NCBI GenBank assembly: GCA_013697955.1
Contig: JACCVV010000012.1
Location: 62,001-126,000 of the forward strand
Reading direction: 5' to 3'
Source: Tatlockia sp.
GTDB lineage: Bacteria; Pseudomonadota; Gammaproteobacteria; Legionellales; Legionellaceae
DNA length: 64,000 nt
Position numbers and translations under genes: made by a program. The notes below the pieces were generated by a model, which saw nothing but the letters and a program-made list of their open reading frames with translations, was not told where the DNA came from and did no database searches. Position 1 is the stretch's first letter. Each line of letters opens with the position of its first letter. This document shows, in pieces, positions 1 through 9,031 of the stretch.

Positions 1-837
1 CATTATCGGTACGGCCAAACGCCATTGTAATTCCGCTGCTTTTGCCTTATCGGGGTTATTAAAAGGTAGAAGACTCGCAAAAGAGGCAGTGCGCAAATCG
101 TTTTCAAGTTCGGCTATTTGAGGATGAGGTAGACGAACATTGGTCTGATCAAACTTAGCGACCTGAAAATTAGCCAAACCAGGAATGCCTTGATAGGCAA
201 AACCCTTCTGTAAAATCAGATAATCTTCTTTGCTTTTTGGATCATCTTGAACAAAGGCTTTTTCAGCCGATAAAAGTTCCCATTGCATTAATGAGTTGAC
301 GAGGTTAAACCGTGCAATAAATACATTTTTAGCCTTACTATGGTCCCTGCTCATTGATTCAACATAGAAAACCTTCTGTCCCATTGCCATAAAACGCCCT
401 GGCGTTATGACCTGAATTAAGGTTTGCGCACCGGTTGTTTTTAAAAGCCTCGCCCGTTCCATTGATATTAAAGGACTGCCCCAGACCATAATAATCGTGA
501 CTACTACAAAAACGAGACTTGCTAAAACAAAACTATGTTTAAGCAATTGCGAAGGCCCATAACCGCAGGCTTGCAAAACTGTCATTTCACTTTCTGCATA
601 CAAGCGCCCATAGGCAACCAGTATTGCAACATAAAAACCAAGCGGCAGAAGTAGGCTCATTAAATTAGGAAGCTCTAACATCATCAGCTTCATTATAATC
701 ATGAAGGGGAATTGACCAAGGGCTGCCCGGTTTAGGTAGGACACAAACTGGTTAGACATGAAAATTAGCAACAGAATAACGGTTAAACCCGCCAAAGTAA
801 TAAAAACTTCTTTTGCCAAATATCGGAAAATCAACAC
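1..837 (-). CDS. lptF: LPS export permease LptF (5' part, runs off the left edge)
   Basis: Inner-membrane permease of the LptBFGC complex, which extracts lipopolysaccharide and passes it to the LptA bridge. The 279 codons in the window start with a GTG at 837-835 preceded by AGAGAA; the protein opens FRYLAKEV followed by a hydrophobic segment, then LMSLLLPLGFYVAILVAYGR and a periplasmic jellyroll part (GRFMAMGQKVFYVE, NVFIARF). The last visible residues (QWRLAVPIM) are where the family re-enters the membrane for the C-terminal helices, so the remaining third lies outside the window. It is divergent from pepA, an arrangement common in gammaproteobacteria; the ~180 bp between them must hold both promoters. 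LptG would be the alternative, but the N-terminal wording and the pepA neighbour favour LptF. Confidence 0.9.
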   Translation of the reverse strand, partial: MLIFRYLAKEVFITLAGLTVILLLIFMSNQFVSYLNRAALGQFPFMIIMKLMMLELPNLMSLLLPLGFYVAILVAYGRLYAESEMTVLQACGYGPSQLLKHSFVLASLVFVVVTIIMVWGSPLISMERARLLKTTGAQTLIQVITPGRFMAMGQKVFYVESMSRDHSKAKNVFIARFNLVNSLMQWELLSAEKAFVQDDPKSKEDYLILQKGFAYQGIPGLANFQVAKFDQTNVRLPHPQIAELENDLRTASFASLLPFNNPDKAKAAELQWRLAVPIM

Positions 838-1017
838 GACTTTATTCTCTGCTTCATTAAAAGAGCGCTGCTTGTGCGCGCATTATATACTTTTTGCTAT
901 CAGGATTGACAAATGGATTTTACGAAGCGCGGACAATTAAATTTTTTGGTGCGCCAGCCTTCTAGTAATGTCATTAGACCCTAGGTAAACTAGCAGTTTT
1001 TGTCACGGGAATCAAAA

Positions 1018-2472
1018 ATGAATTATGGACTTCTGGAAGCCGCAGATTTAAAATCTAGCGAATGTTTGGTTCTCGGTCTATTTGCAGACAGTGGTTTTCC
1101 TGATATTGCCAAAGAGTTGGATAAACAGCATCAACAGATAATAAGCCGCTTATTTACAAAACTAAAAGATGCAGGCGATTCCTTATGGCAGTCTGATATT
1201 GATGGACATAGCCTTTTCCTCATTAATTGCGGTAAAAATTCCGAGTTCAAATCTAATAAACTTCGAAAATACCTTGAACAAATTTTGCCAGCATTAATTA
1301 AACAAAAAATTGGTTCAGCCAGTTTCTGTCTTCCTGAACTTGTGGATCACAATGCCGATTGGCAAGTGAAGCAGATGCTCCTCCAGATTGATAGCGAACT
1401 TTATCACCTGTCTGATTTCAAATCCCAAGGCAAAAAAATACCTCAACTTAAATCAGTTCAAATTTATCTTCCAGGTGCCACAGAAAAAGCCCTTGAAGAG
1501 GCTCAGGTACTAGCCGAGGGAATCCATTTAACTCGAACTTTAGCTGATTTGCCTGCGAATGTTTGCACACCAACTTATATGGCAGAGCAGGCAAAACTCT
1601 TAGCCAAGGTTAATGAAAATCTTTCAGTTAAAATTATGGGTCCCAAAGACATGAAAGCTATGGGGATGGGTGCTTTTCTTGCTGTTGCACAAGGTAGCTC
1701 AGAAGAACCCCGTTTGATTGAAATTCAATACAGAGGCGCTGGCAATGAAAGCCCGCCAATCGTTTTAGTGGGCAAAGGAATTACCTTCGATTCTGGCGGT
1801 TTAACGCTAAAACCGGGCAACTGTATGGATGAAATGAAATACGATATGGCAGGAGCCGCAAGTGTAATGGGGGCTTTACAAGTTTGCGCCGCATTGAAAT
1901 TACCAATTAACCTTGTTGGCCTTGCAGCCTGTGCAGAAAACATGCCGAGTGGAAATGCTGTCAAACCAGGTGATATTGTTGCTAGCATGTCAGGCCAAAC
2001 AATAGAAATTTTAAATACTGACGCCGAAGGTCGATTAGTCCTTGCTGATGCCCTTACCTATGCCGAGCGCTTCAAACCAGAATTGGTTATCGACTTGGCC
2101 ACTTTAACCGGTGCCATTATTGTAGCCCTTGGCACTGTCCATTCAGGATTTATGACCGAAGATGAAAATTTAGCAGAGCAAATTCTTAAAGCTGCCAAAG
2201 AGAGTGATGAAAAAATATGGCGCATGCCCTTAGATGAGGATTATCAAAAAGAATTGGATAGCCCAATTGCAGATATGATTAATGCGTCTTTTGACCGTTT
2301 CGCAGGTGCAATTACAGCCGCCTGTTTTCTTTCACGATATACAAAAAAATATCGCTGGGCCCATATTGATATCGCAGGAACTGCCTGGATCTCTGGTAAA
2401 AAAAGGAAAGCCACAGGCCGGCCTGTAAACTTACTCGTTCAGTTAGTACGCCATGCCATCAATTCGCGTTGA
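1018..2472 (+). CDS. pepA: Leucyl aminopeptidase PepA (M17)
   Basis: Cytosolic hexameric zinc/manganese aminopeptidase that removes N-terminal residues from peptides. From the ATG at 1018 (weak CGGGAA upstream) the protein has 484 residues, slightly short of E. coli PepA. An upstream in-frame TTG at 1000 would add six residues and has no better ribosome site. Metal and catalytic motifs are all present: [10 protein letters not shown] around residues 253-261 (Lys253, Asp258), YDMAGA with Asp276, and NTDAEGRL at 333-340 (Asp335, Glu337, Arg339). The N-terminal ~150 residues match the variable M17 N-domain. The stop overlaps the start of holC by 20 bp, indicating translational coupling. It is one of two M17 enzymes within 4 kb. 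Confidence 0.96.
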   Translation: MNYGLLEAADLKSSECLVLGLFADSGFPDIAKELDKQHQQIISRLFTKLKDAGDSLWQSDIDGHSLFLINCGKNSEFKSNKLRKYLEQILPALIKQKIGSASFCLPELVDHNADWQVKQMLLQIDSELYHLSDFKSQGKKIPQLKSVQIYLPGATEKALEEAQVLAEGIHLTRTLADLPANVCTPTYMAEQAKLLAKVNENLSVKIMGPKDMKAMGMGAFLAVAQGSSEEPRLIEIQYRGAGNESPPIVLVGKGITFDSGGLTLKPGNCMDEMKYDMAGAASVMGALQVCAALKLPINLVGLAACAENMPSGNAVKPGDIVASMSGQTIEILNTDAEGRLVLADALTYAERFKPELVIDLATLTGAIIVALGTVHSGFMTEDENLAEQILKAAKESDEKIWRMPLDEDYQKELDSPIADMINASFDRFAGAITAACFLSRYTKKYRWAHIDIAGTAWISGKKRKATGRPVNLLVQLVRHAINSR

Positions 2473-2905
2473 CTTTTACTTACTAGCCGACAGTGAAGTA
2501 GAAGAGCTTAAGCTCTTTGCCTGTCGATTGCTTGAGAAAGCCTATGCCCGCGGCCATCGCGTGTTTGTTTATTGTGCTAATCAGTTAGAAGCGGAAAGTC
2601 TTGACGAATTACTTTGGACTTTCAAAGACAACTCATTTATCCCGCATAATTTACAAGGTGAAGGCCCTGAGCCACCGCCACCCATTCAAATTGGTTACCA
2701 AAATGAACCGCGCGGATTTAATGACATATTAATCAATTTGCACGGTGAAATTCCGGAATTTCATTCTCGTTTTCGCCGTATCATTGAGATTGTTGCAAAT
2801 AATGAGAATGCTAAGGAATTGAGTCGCGCTCATTATCGCGAATATCGGGCAAAAAAATATGAGATTCAAACTCATGAGATTACGGAGCGAAGCGCTTCGA
2901 CTTAG
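2453..2905 (+). CDS. holC: DNA polymerase III chi subunit
   Basis: Chi subunit of the clamp-loader complex; it binds psi (HolD) and the C-terminus of SSB. The 150-residue length matches the family (about 147). Family-like stretches are the beta-strand start [26 protein letters not shown], the LDELLWTF segment, SFIPHNL and [10 protein letters not shown]. The gene overlaps the end of pepA, which is the usual pepA-holC pairing. In most gammaproteobacteria valS follows; here it does not, and about 660 bp without a clear gene come next. Confidence 0.93.
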   Translation: MPSIRVDFYLLADSEVEELKLFACRLLEKAYARGHRVFVYCANQLEAESLDELLWTFKDNSFIPHNLQGEGPEPPPPIQIGYQNEPRGFNDILINLHGEIPEFHSRFRRIIEIVANNENAKELSRAHYREYRAKKYEIQTHEITERSAST

Positions 2906-3212
2906 AATTACTAATTAAGCAAACTACTCATTATCAATCTTAATCTTTCTATAAATTTTCAATCTGAATAAATAATATCAATGGTATATTGACATCGCTT
3001 AATTTGGCTAATTAGAAATGGTAAACGATACTTTCTTTTGTAATTACATTATTAACTTTGATGTAAACGCTAATGTGATCTGTTAATTCAGTCTTAGCGG
3101 TAATTATGAAACTGGTATATGCGAACTTTATCTGTTCCTCGGTAAATGCGAACCTTAAACTGAAAAACATTAGGGAGAGAAAACGATTTATTTACTAAAA
3201 TTTCTGGATTAA

Positions 3213-3437
3213 ATGAGTGACCAAATCTACATGCTTCTTTTTGAATTTTCCTATGGTGAGCATTGGTCAATTTCTCTTGATAACCTCGTTAAAGACTTTA
3301 CTGGTGACCTTAGATATTTACTGGATTTAGAAAAAATAAGACTGAATTTTCAAATATTGTTGATCCCATTACCTGTGGGAACAGCCCTATTTACGAGAAC
3401 AATCGTTCAAGCATTTAGGTTACAACCAAATTTTTAA
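3213..3437 (+). CDS. Small hypothetical ORF, doubtful
   Basis: 74 codons with no family that I recognise. It has no clear Shine-Dalgarno sequence (CTGGATTAA before the ATG). Composition is ordinary, with a hydrophobic stretch (LLIPLPVGTALF) near the C-terminus. A 9-bp hairpin lies 7 bp after the stop, which is the only support for transcription here. It may equally be a piece of a decayed gene. Confidence 0.2.
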   Translation: MSDQIYMLLFEFSYGEHWSISLDNLVKDFTGDLRYLLDLEKIRLNFQILLIPLPVGTALFTRTIVQAFRLQPNF

Positions 3438-3443
3438 TTTCAT

Positions 3444-3466
3444 TTAAGCTGCTCTCTGCAGCTTAA
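3444..3466 (+). terminator. Hairpin after the 74-codon ORF, weak terminator candidate
   Basis: TTAAGCTGC at 3444-3452 pairs perfectly with GCAGCTTAA at 3458-3466 around a 5-nt loop. It is followed by only a weak T-run (TTTATAAA), so termination efficiency is doubtful. Confidence 0.3.
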
Positions 3467-3569
3467 TTTATAAACATGACGTCAAACGAAATCCTAAAGC
3501 CCTTAATCATTTTGCTAAAAGATTTACTCAAATATTTGCTCTTGACCTAATATCAACATAAAGCAGTGT

Positions 3570-4940
3570 TCAATATTTTTTATAAACTTTCCCCAAATAA
3601 TGCATTAATGCTCGCAAGCCCATAGCTTCCCCTCCTTCGGGTCTACCAGGTTTATTTCCTAAATTCCAAGCCATAATGTCGAAATGAACCCAGGGCAAGT
3701 TTTTCGTTACAAAATGCTGCAAAAAAAGCGCTGCGGTGATCGCACCGGCATAGGGAGAAGGAGCCAGGTTAGATAGATCAGCGATTGGGGATTCAATCAT
3801 TGATTCATAACCTGCAAACAAAGGTAAACGCCAGATGGGGTCATTAATGGCTAAAGCTGATTCAGATAATTCTTGAGCAAGACGGTCATCATTTGAAAAC
3901 ATTGCCGCGATTTCAGTTCCAACAGCGACCCGGGCAGCACCTGTTAAAGTAGAAAAATCAATCAGCAAATCAGGCTTTTCTTCGCATGCCTTTGCTATTG
4001 CATCAGCCAAAATAAGGCGCCCTTCTGCATCGGTATTTGCAACTTCAACGGTCAAACCATTGTACATCGTGATTACATCACCCGGTCTGTAGGAATCTGG
4101 ACCAATGGAATTTTCCACTGCTGGAATATAGACCAACAAATTAACTGGCAAATTTTGCGACATAATCGATTGTGCCAAACCGATGACATGAGCAGCGCCG
4201 CCCATGTCTTTTTTCATTAGTCGCATACCATCACAGGGCTTGATATCGAGACCACCGCTATCAAAGCAAACGCCTTTGCCAATCAAGCAAAGACGTGGAT
4301 CTTTTGGAGAACCCCAATTTAAATACAATAAACGTGGCGCTTTAGCCGAGGCACGACCAACGGTATGAATTGCTTCAAAGTGAGCCGAAAGTAATTCATC
4401 GCCGACCCATTCTTTAAAGTCTGCCCCAAATTCATGGGCTAAATTTTCCAAAACCGAGGATAATTCGGCGGGACCTAAATTATTTGTTGGCGTATTAATA
4501 AGGTCTCTAACTAAATAAACCGCTTTGGATTCGGCAATAATCTCATCAAAACCCTCTTCATTAACCACAAGGACACGATGAGATAAAGTCTGTTTTTTAT
4601 AGACAGAAAAACGGTATTGCGCCAAAGACCAAATAACTTTCGCGGTATGCGACACGTTTTGCTGCGGTAAAAAACTTGCGGCTGGCAATCGAGTTGCTGC
4701 AACTGCAAGAGCAAGCATTTGATTTCCTTCACCAGTACCAAGATAAGCTTTTGACAGCTGTCCATCATTGGTAGTAATAAGACATACCTCGCCAGGCTTG
4801 CCTGAAAATTGCGCGAGTTTAAAATGATTGTTTTCTTGTTGAGTGAAGGTTTCTATGCCTAGCTCATATTGATTTTTGGTTAGTAAAATTAAGGGGATTG
4901 ACCCATCAGAGTTGGTTGTATAAAACATTTCTGGCTGCAT
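3570..4940 (-). CDS. Second M17 family leucyl aminopeptidase (PepB-like)
   Basis: Cytosolic metallo-aminopeptidase of 456 residues. The C-terminal catalytic domain carries the M17 set: GKGVCFDSGG at about 221-230 (Lys222, Asp227), KKDMGGA with Asp245, and NTDAEGRL at 302-309 (Asp304, Glu306). The N-terminal domain is shorter and unlike that of PepA in this window. The start is set by GGAG 9 bp upstream of the ATG. It begins 3 bp after the murJ stop on the same strand, so the two are probably cotranscribed. The substrate range cannot be read from sequence; peptide turnover or cell-wall peptide recycling beside murJ is conceivable but is inference. Confidence 0.88.
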   Translation of the reverse strand: MQPEMFYTTNSDGSIPLILLTKNQYELGIETFTQQENNHFKLAQFSGKPGEVCLITTNDGQLSKAYLGTGEGNQMLALAVAATRLPAASFLPQQNVSHTAKVIWSLAQYRFSVYKKQTLSHRVLVVNEEGFDEIIAESKAVYLVRDLINTPTNNLGPAELSSVLENLAHEFGADFKEWVGDELLSAHFEAIHTVGRASAKAPRLLYLNWGSPKDPRLCLIGKGVCFDSGGLDIKPCDGMRLMKKDMGGAAHVIGLAQSIMSQNLPVNLLVYIPAVENSIGPDSYRPGDVITMYNGLTVEVANTDAEGRLILADAIAKACEEKPDLLIDFSTLTGAARVAVGTEIAAMFSNDDRLAQELSESALAINDPIWRLPLFAGYESMIESPIADLSNLAPSPYAGAITAALFLQHFVTKNLPWVHFDIMAWNLGNKPGRPEGGEAMGLRALMHYLGKVYKKY

Positions 4941-4943
4941 AAA

Positions 4944-6515
4944 TTACTCCTTCAGCTGACCACGAAATTGGGCTAAACGAATACCGCTTAAACGCAAAAT
5001 CGTAAAATAAATAAGCATCGCTACAAAAACGTGAGAAACTAATAAAAGCAAGCGCATTGGTGCCGAATGATCTAACCAATAATTGATATCAGCAGCCATA
5101 AAATAGAGATAAATGGTAATTGCTAAATTAGCCACCAATAATTGCAATATAAACTTCCACCAGCCTTTGGCAGGATTATAAATACCACGTCGCTTTAGCA
5201 AAACTAATAAAGTTACACAATTCACATAGCCTGCCAAAGCAGAGGCCAATGCCAGACCAGCATGAGCAAGCGGCCATATCAAAAAGGCACAAAGAATAGA
5301 ATTAACCACCATTGCCAAAGCACCGACCTTAACAGGCGTTTTAATATCCTGACGCGCATAAAATCCTGAGGCGAGCACTTTAACCAACATAAAAGCAGGC
5401 ACACCTAAAGCAAGAGCAATAAGGCTTTTTTGGGTTTGCACAAGATCATTTAAAGAAAAGGCGCCATAGGTAAAACAACTAGCTATAAGCGGCATAGAAA
5501 ACATTGCCAGGCCAAGACCAGAAGGAACTCCGATTAATAAAAGGCTTCGTATTCCCCAATCCAAGGCTCGCGAAAAATTCTCAATGCTCTCATCCGCATG
5601 TCGTCTTGATAAATGGGGCAAGATTACCGTTGCTATCGCCACCCCAAATACGCCTAAGGGAAAGTCTGTAAGTCTGTCGGTGTAATAAAGCCAGGTTACC
5701 GATCCCACCTTTAAAAATGAGGCAAAAATAGAATCGACCATGAGATTCAATTGGGCAATGGATACGCCGAATAAAGCAGGAACCATTAGTTTAAGCACTC
5801 GCCTGACGCCAGGATCAGACCATCCCATTTTTGGTTTTACCAATAATCTGCGCTGATAAAGAAAGGGAATTTGAAAGAGGAATTGTAAGAGGCCTGCAAT
5901 AAGAACTCCCCATGCCAATCCCAAAACAGGGTGACCCAAGGTAGGACTTAAATAGATCGCTGCCAAAATCATACAGATGTTTAAAATAACAGGAGTAAAA
6001 GCCGGAACCCCAAAATAGCCATAGGTATTTAAAACAGCCCCTGCCATCGCTGTCATTGAAACCAACATTAAAAAAGGAAAAGTCAATCGCAACATTTGAG
6101 TAGCGAGCTCGGTACGCATGCTATGCTCGCCAAAGCCTGGTGCAAAGACAAAAATTATGAATGGCGCTATTAAGACACCTAAAACAGTTACCAAAGAGAG
6201 GACAGCACCTAACTGTCCAGCAATTCGCGCTATAAAAACTCGAACATCATCCACAGAGCGCGTTTGCTGATATTCAGCAAGCACAGGCACAAAAGCTTGG
6301 GAAAAAGCGCCCTCGGCAAAAAGCCTTCTCATAAAGTTAGGAATTCTGAAGGCCACATAAAAAGCATCCATTGCAGCTTGGGCGCCAAATAATTGGGCAA
6401 TTACCATATCGCGTATAAAGCCCATCATTCTTGATATCAGAGTCATTATTGATACTAAAGAGGTGGAGCGCAGCAGGCTTTGACGTTTAGGTACCATTGT
6501 TTCAATCGCAGACAT
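4944..6515 (-). CDS. murJ: Lipid II flippase MurJ (MviN)
   Basis: Inner-membrane flippase of the MOP superfamily that moves lipid II across the membrane for peptidoglycan synthesis. The 523-residue length and about 14 hydrophobic segments fit. Diagnostic N-terminal wording includes SLVSIMTLISRMMGFIRD, MDAFYVAFRIPN and RRLFAEGAFSQAFVPV; DRLTDFPLGVFGVAIATVILP is the conserved central stretch. No strong ribosome site precedes the first ATG (6515), and an internal ATG six codons later is possible. It is divergent from rpsT, the usual murJ/rpsT arrangement, and probably shares a transcript with the downstream aminopeptidase. Confidence 0.95.
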   Translation of the reverse strand: MSAIETMVPKRQSLLRSTSLVSIMTLISRMMGFIRDMVIAQLFGAQAAMDAFYVAFRIPNFMRRLFAEGAFSQAFVPVLAEYQQTRSVDDVRVFIARIAGQLGAVLSLVTVLGVLIAPFIIFVFAPGFGEHSMRTELATQMLRLTFPFLMLVSMTAMAGAVLNTYGYFGVPAFTPVILNICMILAAIYLSPTLGHPVLGLAWGVLIAGLLQFLFQIPFLYQRRLLVKPKMGWSDPGVRRVLKLMVPALFGVSIAQLNLMVDSIFASFLKVGSVTWLYYTDRLTDFPLGVFGVAIATVILPHLSRRHADESIENFSRALDWGIRSLLLIGVPSGLGLAMFSMPLIASCFTYGAFSLNDLVQTQKSLIALALGVPAFMLVKVLASGFYARQDIKTPVKVGALAMVVNSILCAFLIWPLAHAGLALASALAGYVNCVTLLVLLKRRGIYNPAKGWWKFILQLLVANLAITIYLYFMAADINYWLDHSAPMRLLLLVSHVFVAMLIYFTILRLSGIRLAQFRGQLKE

Positions 6516-6663
6516 AGTTCAAATTAATATAACGAAAGCTCTATAATATACCTGTTAAGTTAAAATTTTACGATTTTGGGAAAGAATTTTTGGTTAACAT
6601 TAATATAACTTTAAAAATTGGTAGATTTTTTATAATTTAACTCGAAAGCTAGGTTATTGCATA

Positions 6664-6692
6664 TTGACAAATTCTATTGTATTGGGCATGAT
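6664..6692 (+). promoter_or_regulatory. Candidate sigma-70 promoter of rpsT
   Basis: A perfect TTGACA (6664-6669) lies 17 bp upstream of CATGAT (6687-6692). The predicted transcript would begin about 35 bp before the rpsT start. The -10 element is imperfect. Confidence 0.5.
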
Positions 6693-6733
6693 CTCAGTTT
6701 TTTGTGATATCCAAAAGAAGTGGAGATGTTTAA

Positions 6734-7000
6734 GTGGCAAATATTAAATCAGCGATCAAACGTGCTAAACAAAACGTAAAACTGCGTCAACATAACGCTA
6801 GTGCACGCTCAATGTACCGCACCTACGTAAAAAATGTTCTGAAAGCTGTCGAAACTGGTGACCAAGAAGCTGCTCGTGCAGCGTATGCTAAAGCTCAACC
6901 TATTATTGATAAAGCAGCCGGTAAAGGATTGATCCATAAAAATAAAGCTGCCCGCATTAAAAGCCGCCTCGGCGCTCGCGTCAAAGCTATGGCTGCTTAA
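6734..7000 (+). CDS. rpsT: 30S ribosomal protein S20
   Basis: Primary 16S rRNA-binding protein of the small subunit. The 88 residues are rich in Lys, Arg and Ala ([34 protein letters not shown]), as expected. The start is GTG at 6734, positioned by GGAG at 6722-6725; weak start codons are common for rpsT and help its autoregulation. A strong terminator follows at 7035, so the gene is monocistronic. Confidence 0.97.
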   Translation: MANIKSAIKRAKQNVKLRQHNASARSMYRTYVKNVLKAVETGDQEAARAAYAKAQPIIDKAAGKGLIHKNKAARIKSRLGARVKAMAA

Positions 7001-7034
7001 TCCGGCGTTTCCGTCGCTCTAAGTCCGTAAACAC

Positions 7035-7070
7035 CCGAACCGGTTTAATTCCGGTTCGGTTCTTCTTCTT
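7035..7070 (+). terminator. Rho-independent terminator of rpsT
   Basis: CCGAACCGG (7035-7043) pairs perfectly with CCGGTTCGG (7051-7059) around a 7-nt loop and is followed by a T-rich tail (TTCTTCTTCTT). Confidence 0.85.
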
Positions 7071-7519
7071 AGCCTTCTATATTTCATTAACTTCTCTTTT
7101 TCTTATTTCTCTTAGGTCGCAATCAAGCAAATTCGAGTTTTTGACTAAATTATTAAATTCATGCTTGAAAAAATTTATCTCCCCCTCTTTCAAAGCAGAC
7201 AATCACTTACTACCAATCGGTGTGATCCTCACTTTAATGGGTGAACCTATTCATCCTATTTATAAATGCATTATTTGAACATCCTCAAATCAAGTTGCCT
7301 CAAGCTGATATAGCTTAAAAATACTATCTGCTCACTGAATGTCTAAAAATAACAGTAGGAAAAGTCGATTCAATTTATTCTGATTATCTAAAGTCCTATT
7401 TTGAGAAATATTTAACCATTATAAGAAATTATAGCTTGTTGATTTTAAATTAAAATTAAACCATATATTTTAAAATATTACCTATATGGAGCTTTTTCAC
7501 CCATATTGATCTTTTTTTG
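7071..7519. other. AT-rich intergenic stretch
   Basis: About 450 bp between the rpsT terminator and the next gene's promoter. I see no ORF, RNA gene or repeat in it. The sharp rise in A+T marks the boundary between the rpsT unit and the two accessory genes that follow. Confidence 0.5.
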
Positions 7520-7528
7520 TGATATGAT
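7520..7528 (+). promoter_or_regulatory. Extended -10 promoter element for the nuclease-like gene
   Basis: TGATATGAT is an extended -10 (TGn plus TATGAT) ending 26 bp before the first ATG of the downstream gene. No good -35 is visible at 17 bp. Confidence 0.4.
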
Positions 7529-7554
7529 AGAACTCATTTAACTTTTAAATTTTA

Positions 7555-9003
7555 ATGGGTTTGATGCTAACGAAGATTGAATTATTTTTAACAAGCCTTA
7601 ATAACAAAGCTGCTGATTATCAACTTGATAGCAAAACTTTGTTACAAATTAATGCGCTTTACACAATGAGCACAAAAGAAAACCAAGATTATCTGGTAAA
7701 AAATCTTGGGAAACGACTTTCTATTGATCCGGAAGATTTAGGAATAAGGCTTGATTTTCTTAGTGAAACCCCTGATTCACAAACACATAATAGTTCCTTA
7801 GAATTAATTTGCGCTGCTCAGCGTAAAGCTGAGGACGAAAAAATAGAACATTTCAAGGTAAAAGCTATTAAACAAGTACCTATATTAGTTCAAGTTGAAG
7901 CAACACGTTGTAACTGGCTTGAATTGATTCGTCGCTTTGAAAAAAAAGAACATAAGTACATAACTCGTCCATTCATATTGGTCAGTTTCAGTACAATATT
8001 GAAGATTTCGCTGGAACAATTAGAAAATGATACCCTAAGAAAACAATCCAAGCGGGAAGTAAAAATTGAAATTTCTCCTTCTCATACCCCACATTTAAAA
8101 ATAGCTAATTTTAAGAAAAAAGAAGGTGGTGAAAACCCACTTATATTGAATGCTTCAAGCTCAGAAGAAAGCAAGCTGCATTCACCCCTACGGAAAACAG
8201 GAGTTCGGATAACAGAATTGAGTCCTGTCGTTCCTGAACGGGGATACCAAGAGGTTTATGCAACACCAGGTAAGACAAAGGTTAGACCATTTTTCTCCAA
8301 TGATTGCGGAACACTTTTCAAGCCCCTTACTCCCTATGGAACTAAAACGGAACAAGGGATGGTCAATACCACCAAATCTCAACGCTTTTTTATTGAAAAA
8401 AAGGTACCACGGATTAATTTTGATCGACCCGATACAATAAGCTTTACGGCCACCTTAGAAAAACTAAAAAACCGACAAGGAACCAAACGAAGGTTGGGAC
8501 AAAAGCAGTTAATGGGCGCTAGCTGTTGCGATGTATTTAAAGCCCACGGCAGTGAAGAATTAATTACAATTAATGGACGTGATTACCACTGGTCACATTT
8601 AATTGCTTATTTTCTAGGTGGCAAACATACCGAAGAAGAAATAATCCCGGGAACAGCAGCCTCGAACTACAATACCTTGGAGTTAGTAGAAAACTTCATC
8701 GCGCTCCAGTTGACTGAACAAGGAATAGATTCTGTCGATATTCAGGTTCAACCCTGTTACAGCAATGATTCCTTAATTCCTGATGAACTTATTTTCCACT
8801 TAAGCTGGCATACCCCTGGATCGAATGTTAGTTGTTTCGAAAAAATACATATTAACCCACGCTCCTATCAGCGAGTGACCGGCTCAATGCATAAAAGCGT
8901 TGAATTGATGAGGGAATCCAATAAAAGCTTAAAAAGAGCATGTATTGATAGAGATGAGCAAAAAACTGAAACCTCCATTCAAGAATTAAAGCCTAAATTT
9001 TAA
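7555..9003 (+). CDS. Putative effector with DNA/RNA non-specific endonuclease-like C-terminal domain
   Basis: 482 residues without signal peptide or membrane segment. Residues 1-75 are a small helical region, 100-160 a second one, and 180-300 a low-complexity, Lys/Ser/Pro-rich linker. Residues about 315-450 resemble the non-specific nuclease (Endonuclease_NS/EndA-type) core: HWSHLIAYFLGG, with His348 where the DRGH catalytic His would be, then IIPGTAASNYNT (Asn371/Asn373) followed by ELVEN, then YSNDSLIPDEL. The DRG of the classic motif is not kept. The C-terminal tail is charged with Glu/Asp/Thr (DRDEQKTETS), as in many Dot/Icm substrates. Start at 7555 or the ATG at 7564; neither has a good ribosome site. 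Gene content and AT richness suggest an accessory gene. Effector status and nuclease activity are inferred. Confidence 0.55.
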   Translation: MGLMLTKIELFLTSLNNKAADYQLDSKTLLQINALYTMSTKENQDYLVKNLGKRLSIDPEDLGIRLDFLSETPDSQTHNSSLELICAAQRKAEDEKIEHFKVKAIKQVPILVQVEATRCNWLELIRRFEKKEHKYITRPFILVSFSTILKISLEQLENDTLRKQSKREVKIEISPSHTPHLKIANFKKKEGGENPLILNASSSEESKLHSPLRKTGVRITELSPVVPERGYQEVYATPGKTKVRPFFSNDCGTLFKPLTPYGTKTEQGMVNTTKSQRFFIEKKVPRINFDRPDTISFTATLEKLKNRQGTKRRLGQKQLMGASCCDVFKAHGSEELITINGRDYHWSHLIAYFLGGKHTEEEIIPGTAASNYNTLELVENFIALQLTEQGIDSVDIQVQPCYSNDSLIPDELIFHLSWHTPGSNVSCFEKIHINPRSYQRVTGSMHKSVELMRESNKSLKRACIDRDEQKTETSIQELKPKF

Positions 9004-9031
9004 AAAATAAATTATTTAATCCTTTTTTCGA

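Larger units (their letters stand above)
2906..3569. other. Gene-poor stretch after holC, possible gene relic
   Basis: AT-rich region with no convincing gene. Short coding-like pieces in different frames (22 codons opening at 3018, then codons continuing to about 3150, and a 74-codon frame at 3213-3437) read as fragments of one or more decayed genes. The octamer ATGCGAAC occurs twice within 35 bp around 3118-3160. No transposase or tRNA signal is visible. valS, the usual neighbour of holC, is absent. Confidence 0.4.

Noticed and set aside
758-940. 60-codon plus-strand frame
   Set aside because: It lies antisense over the 5' end of lptF and its promoter region, with no ribosome site and no protein-like pattern.
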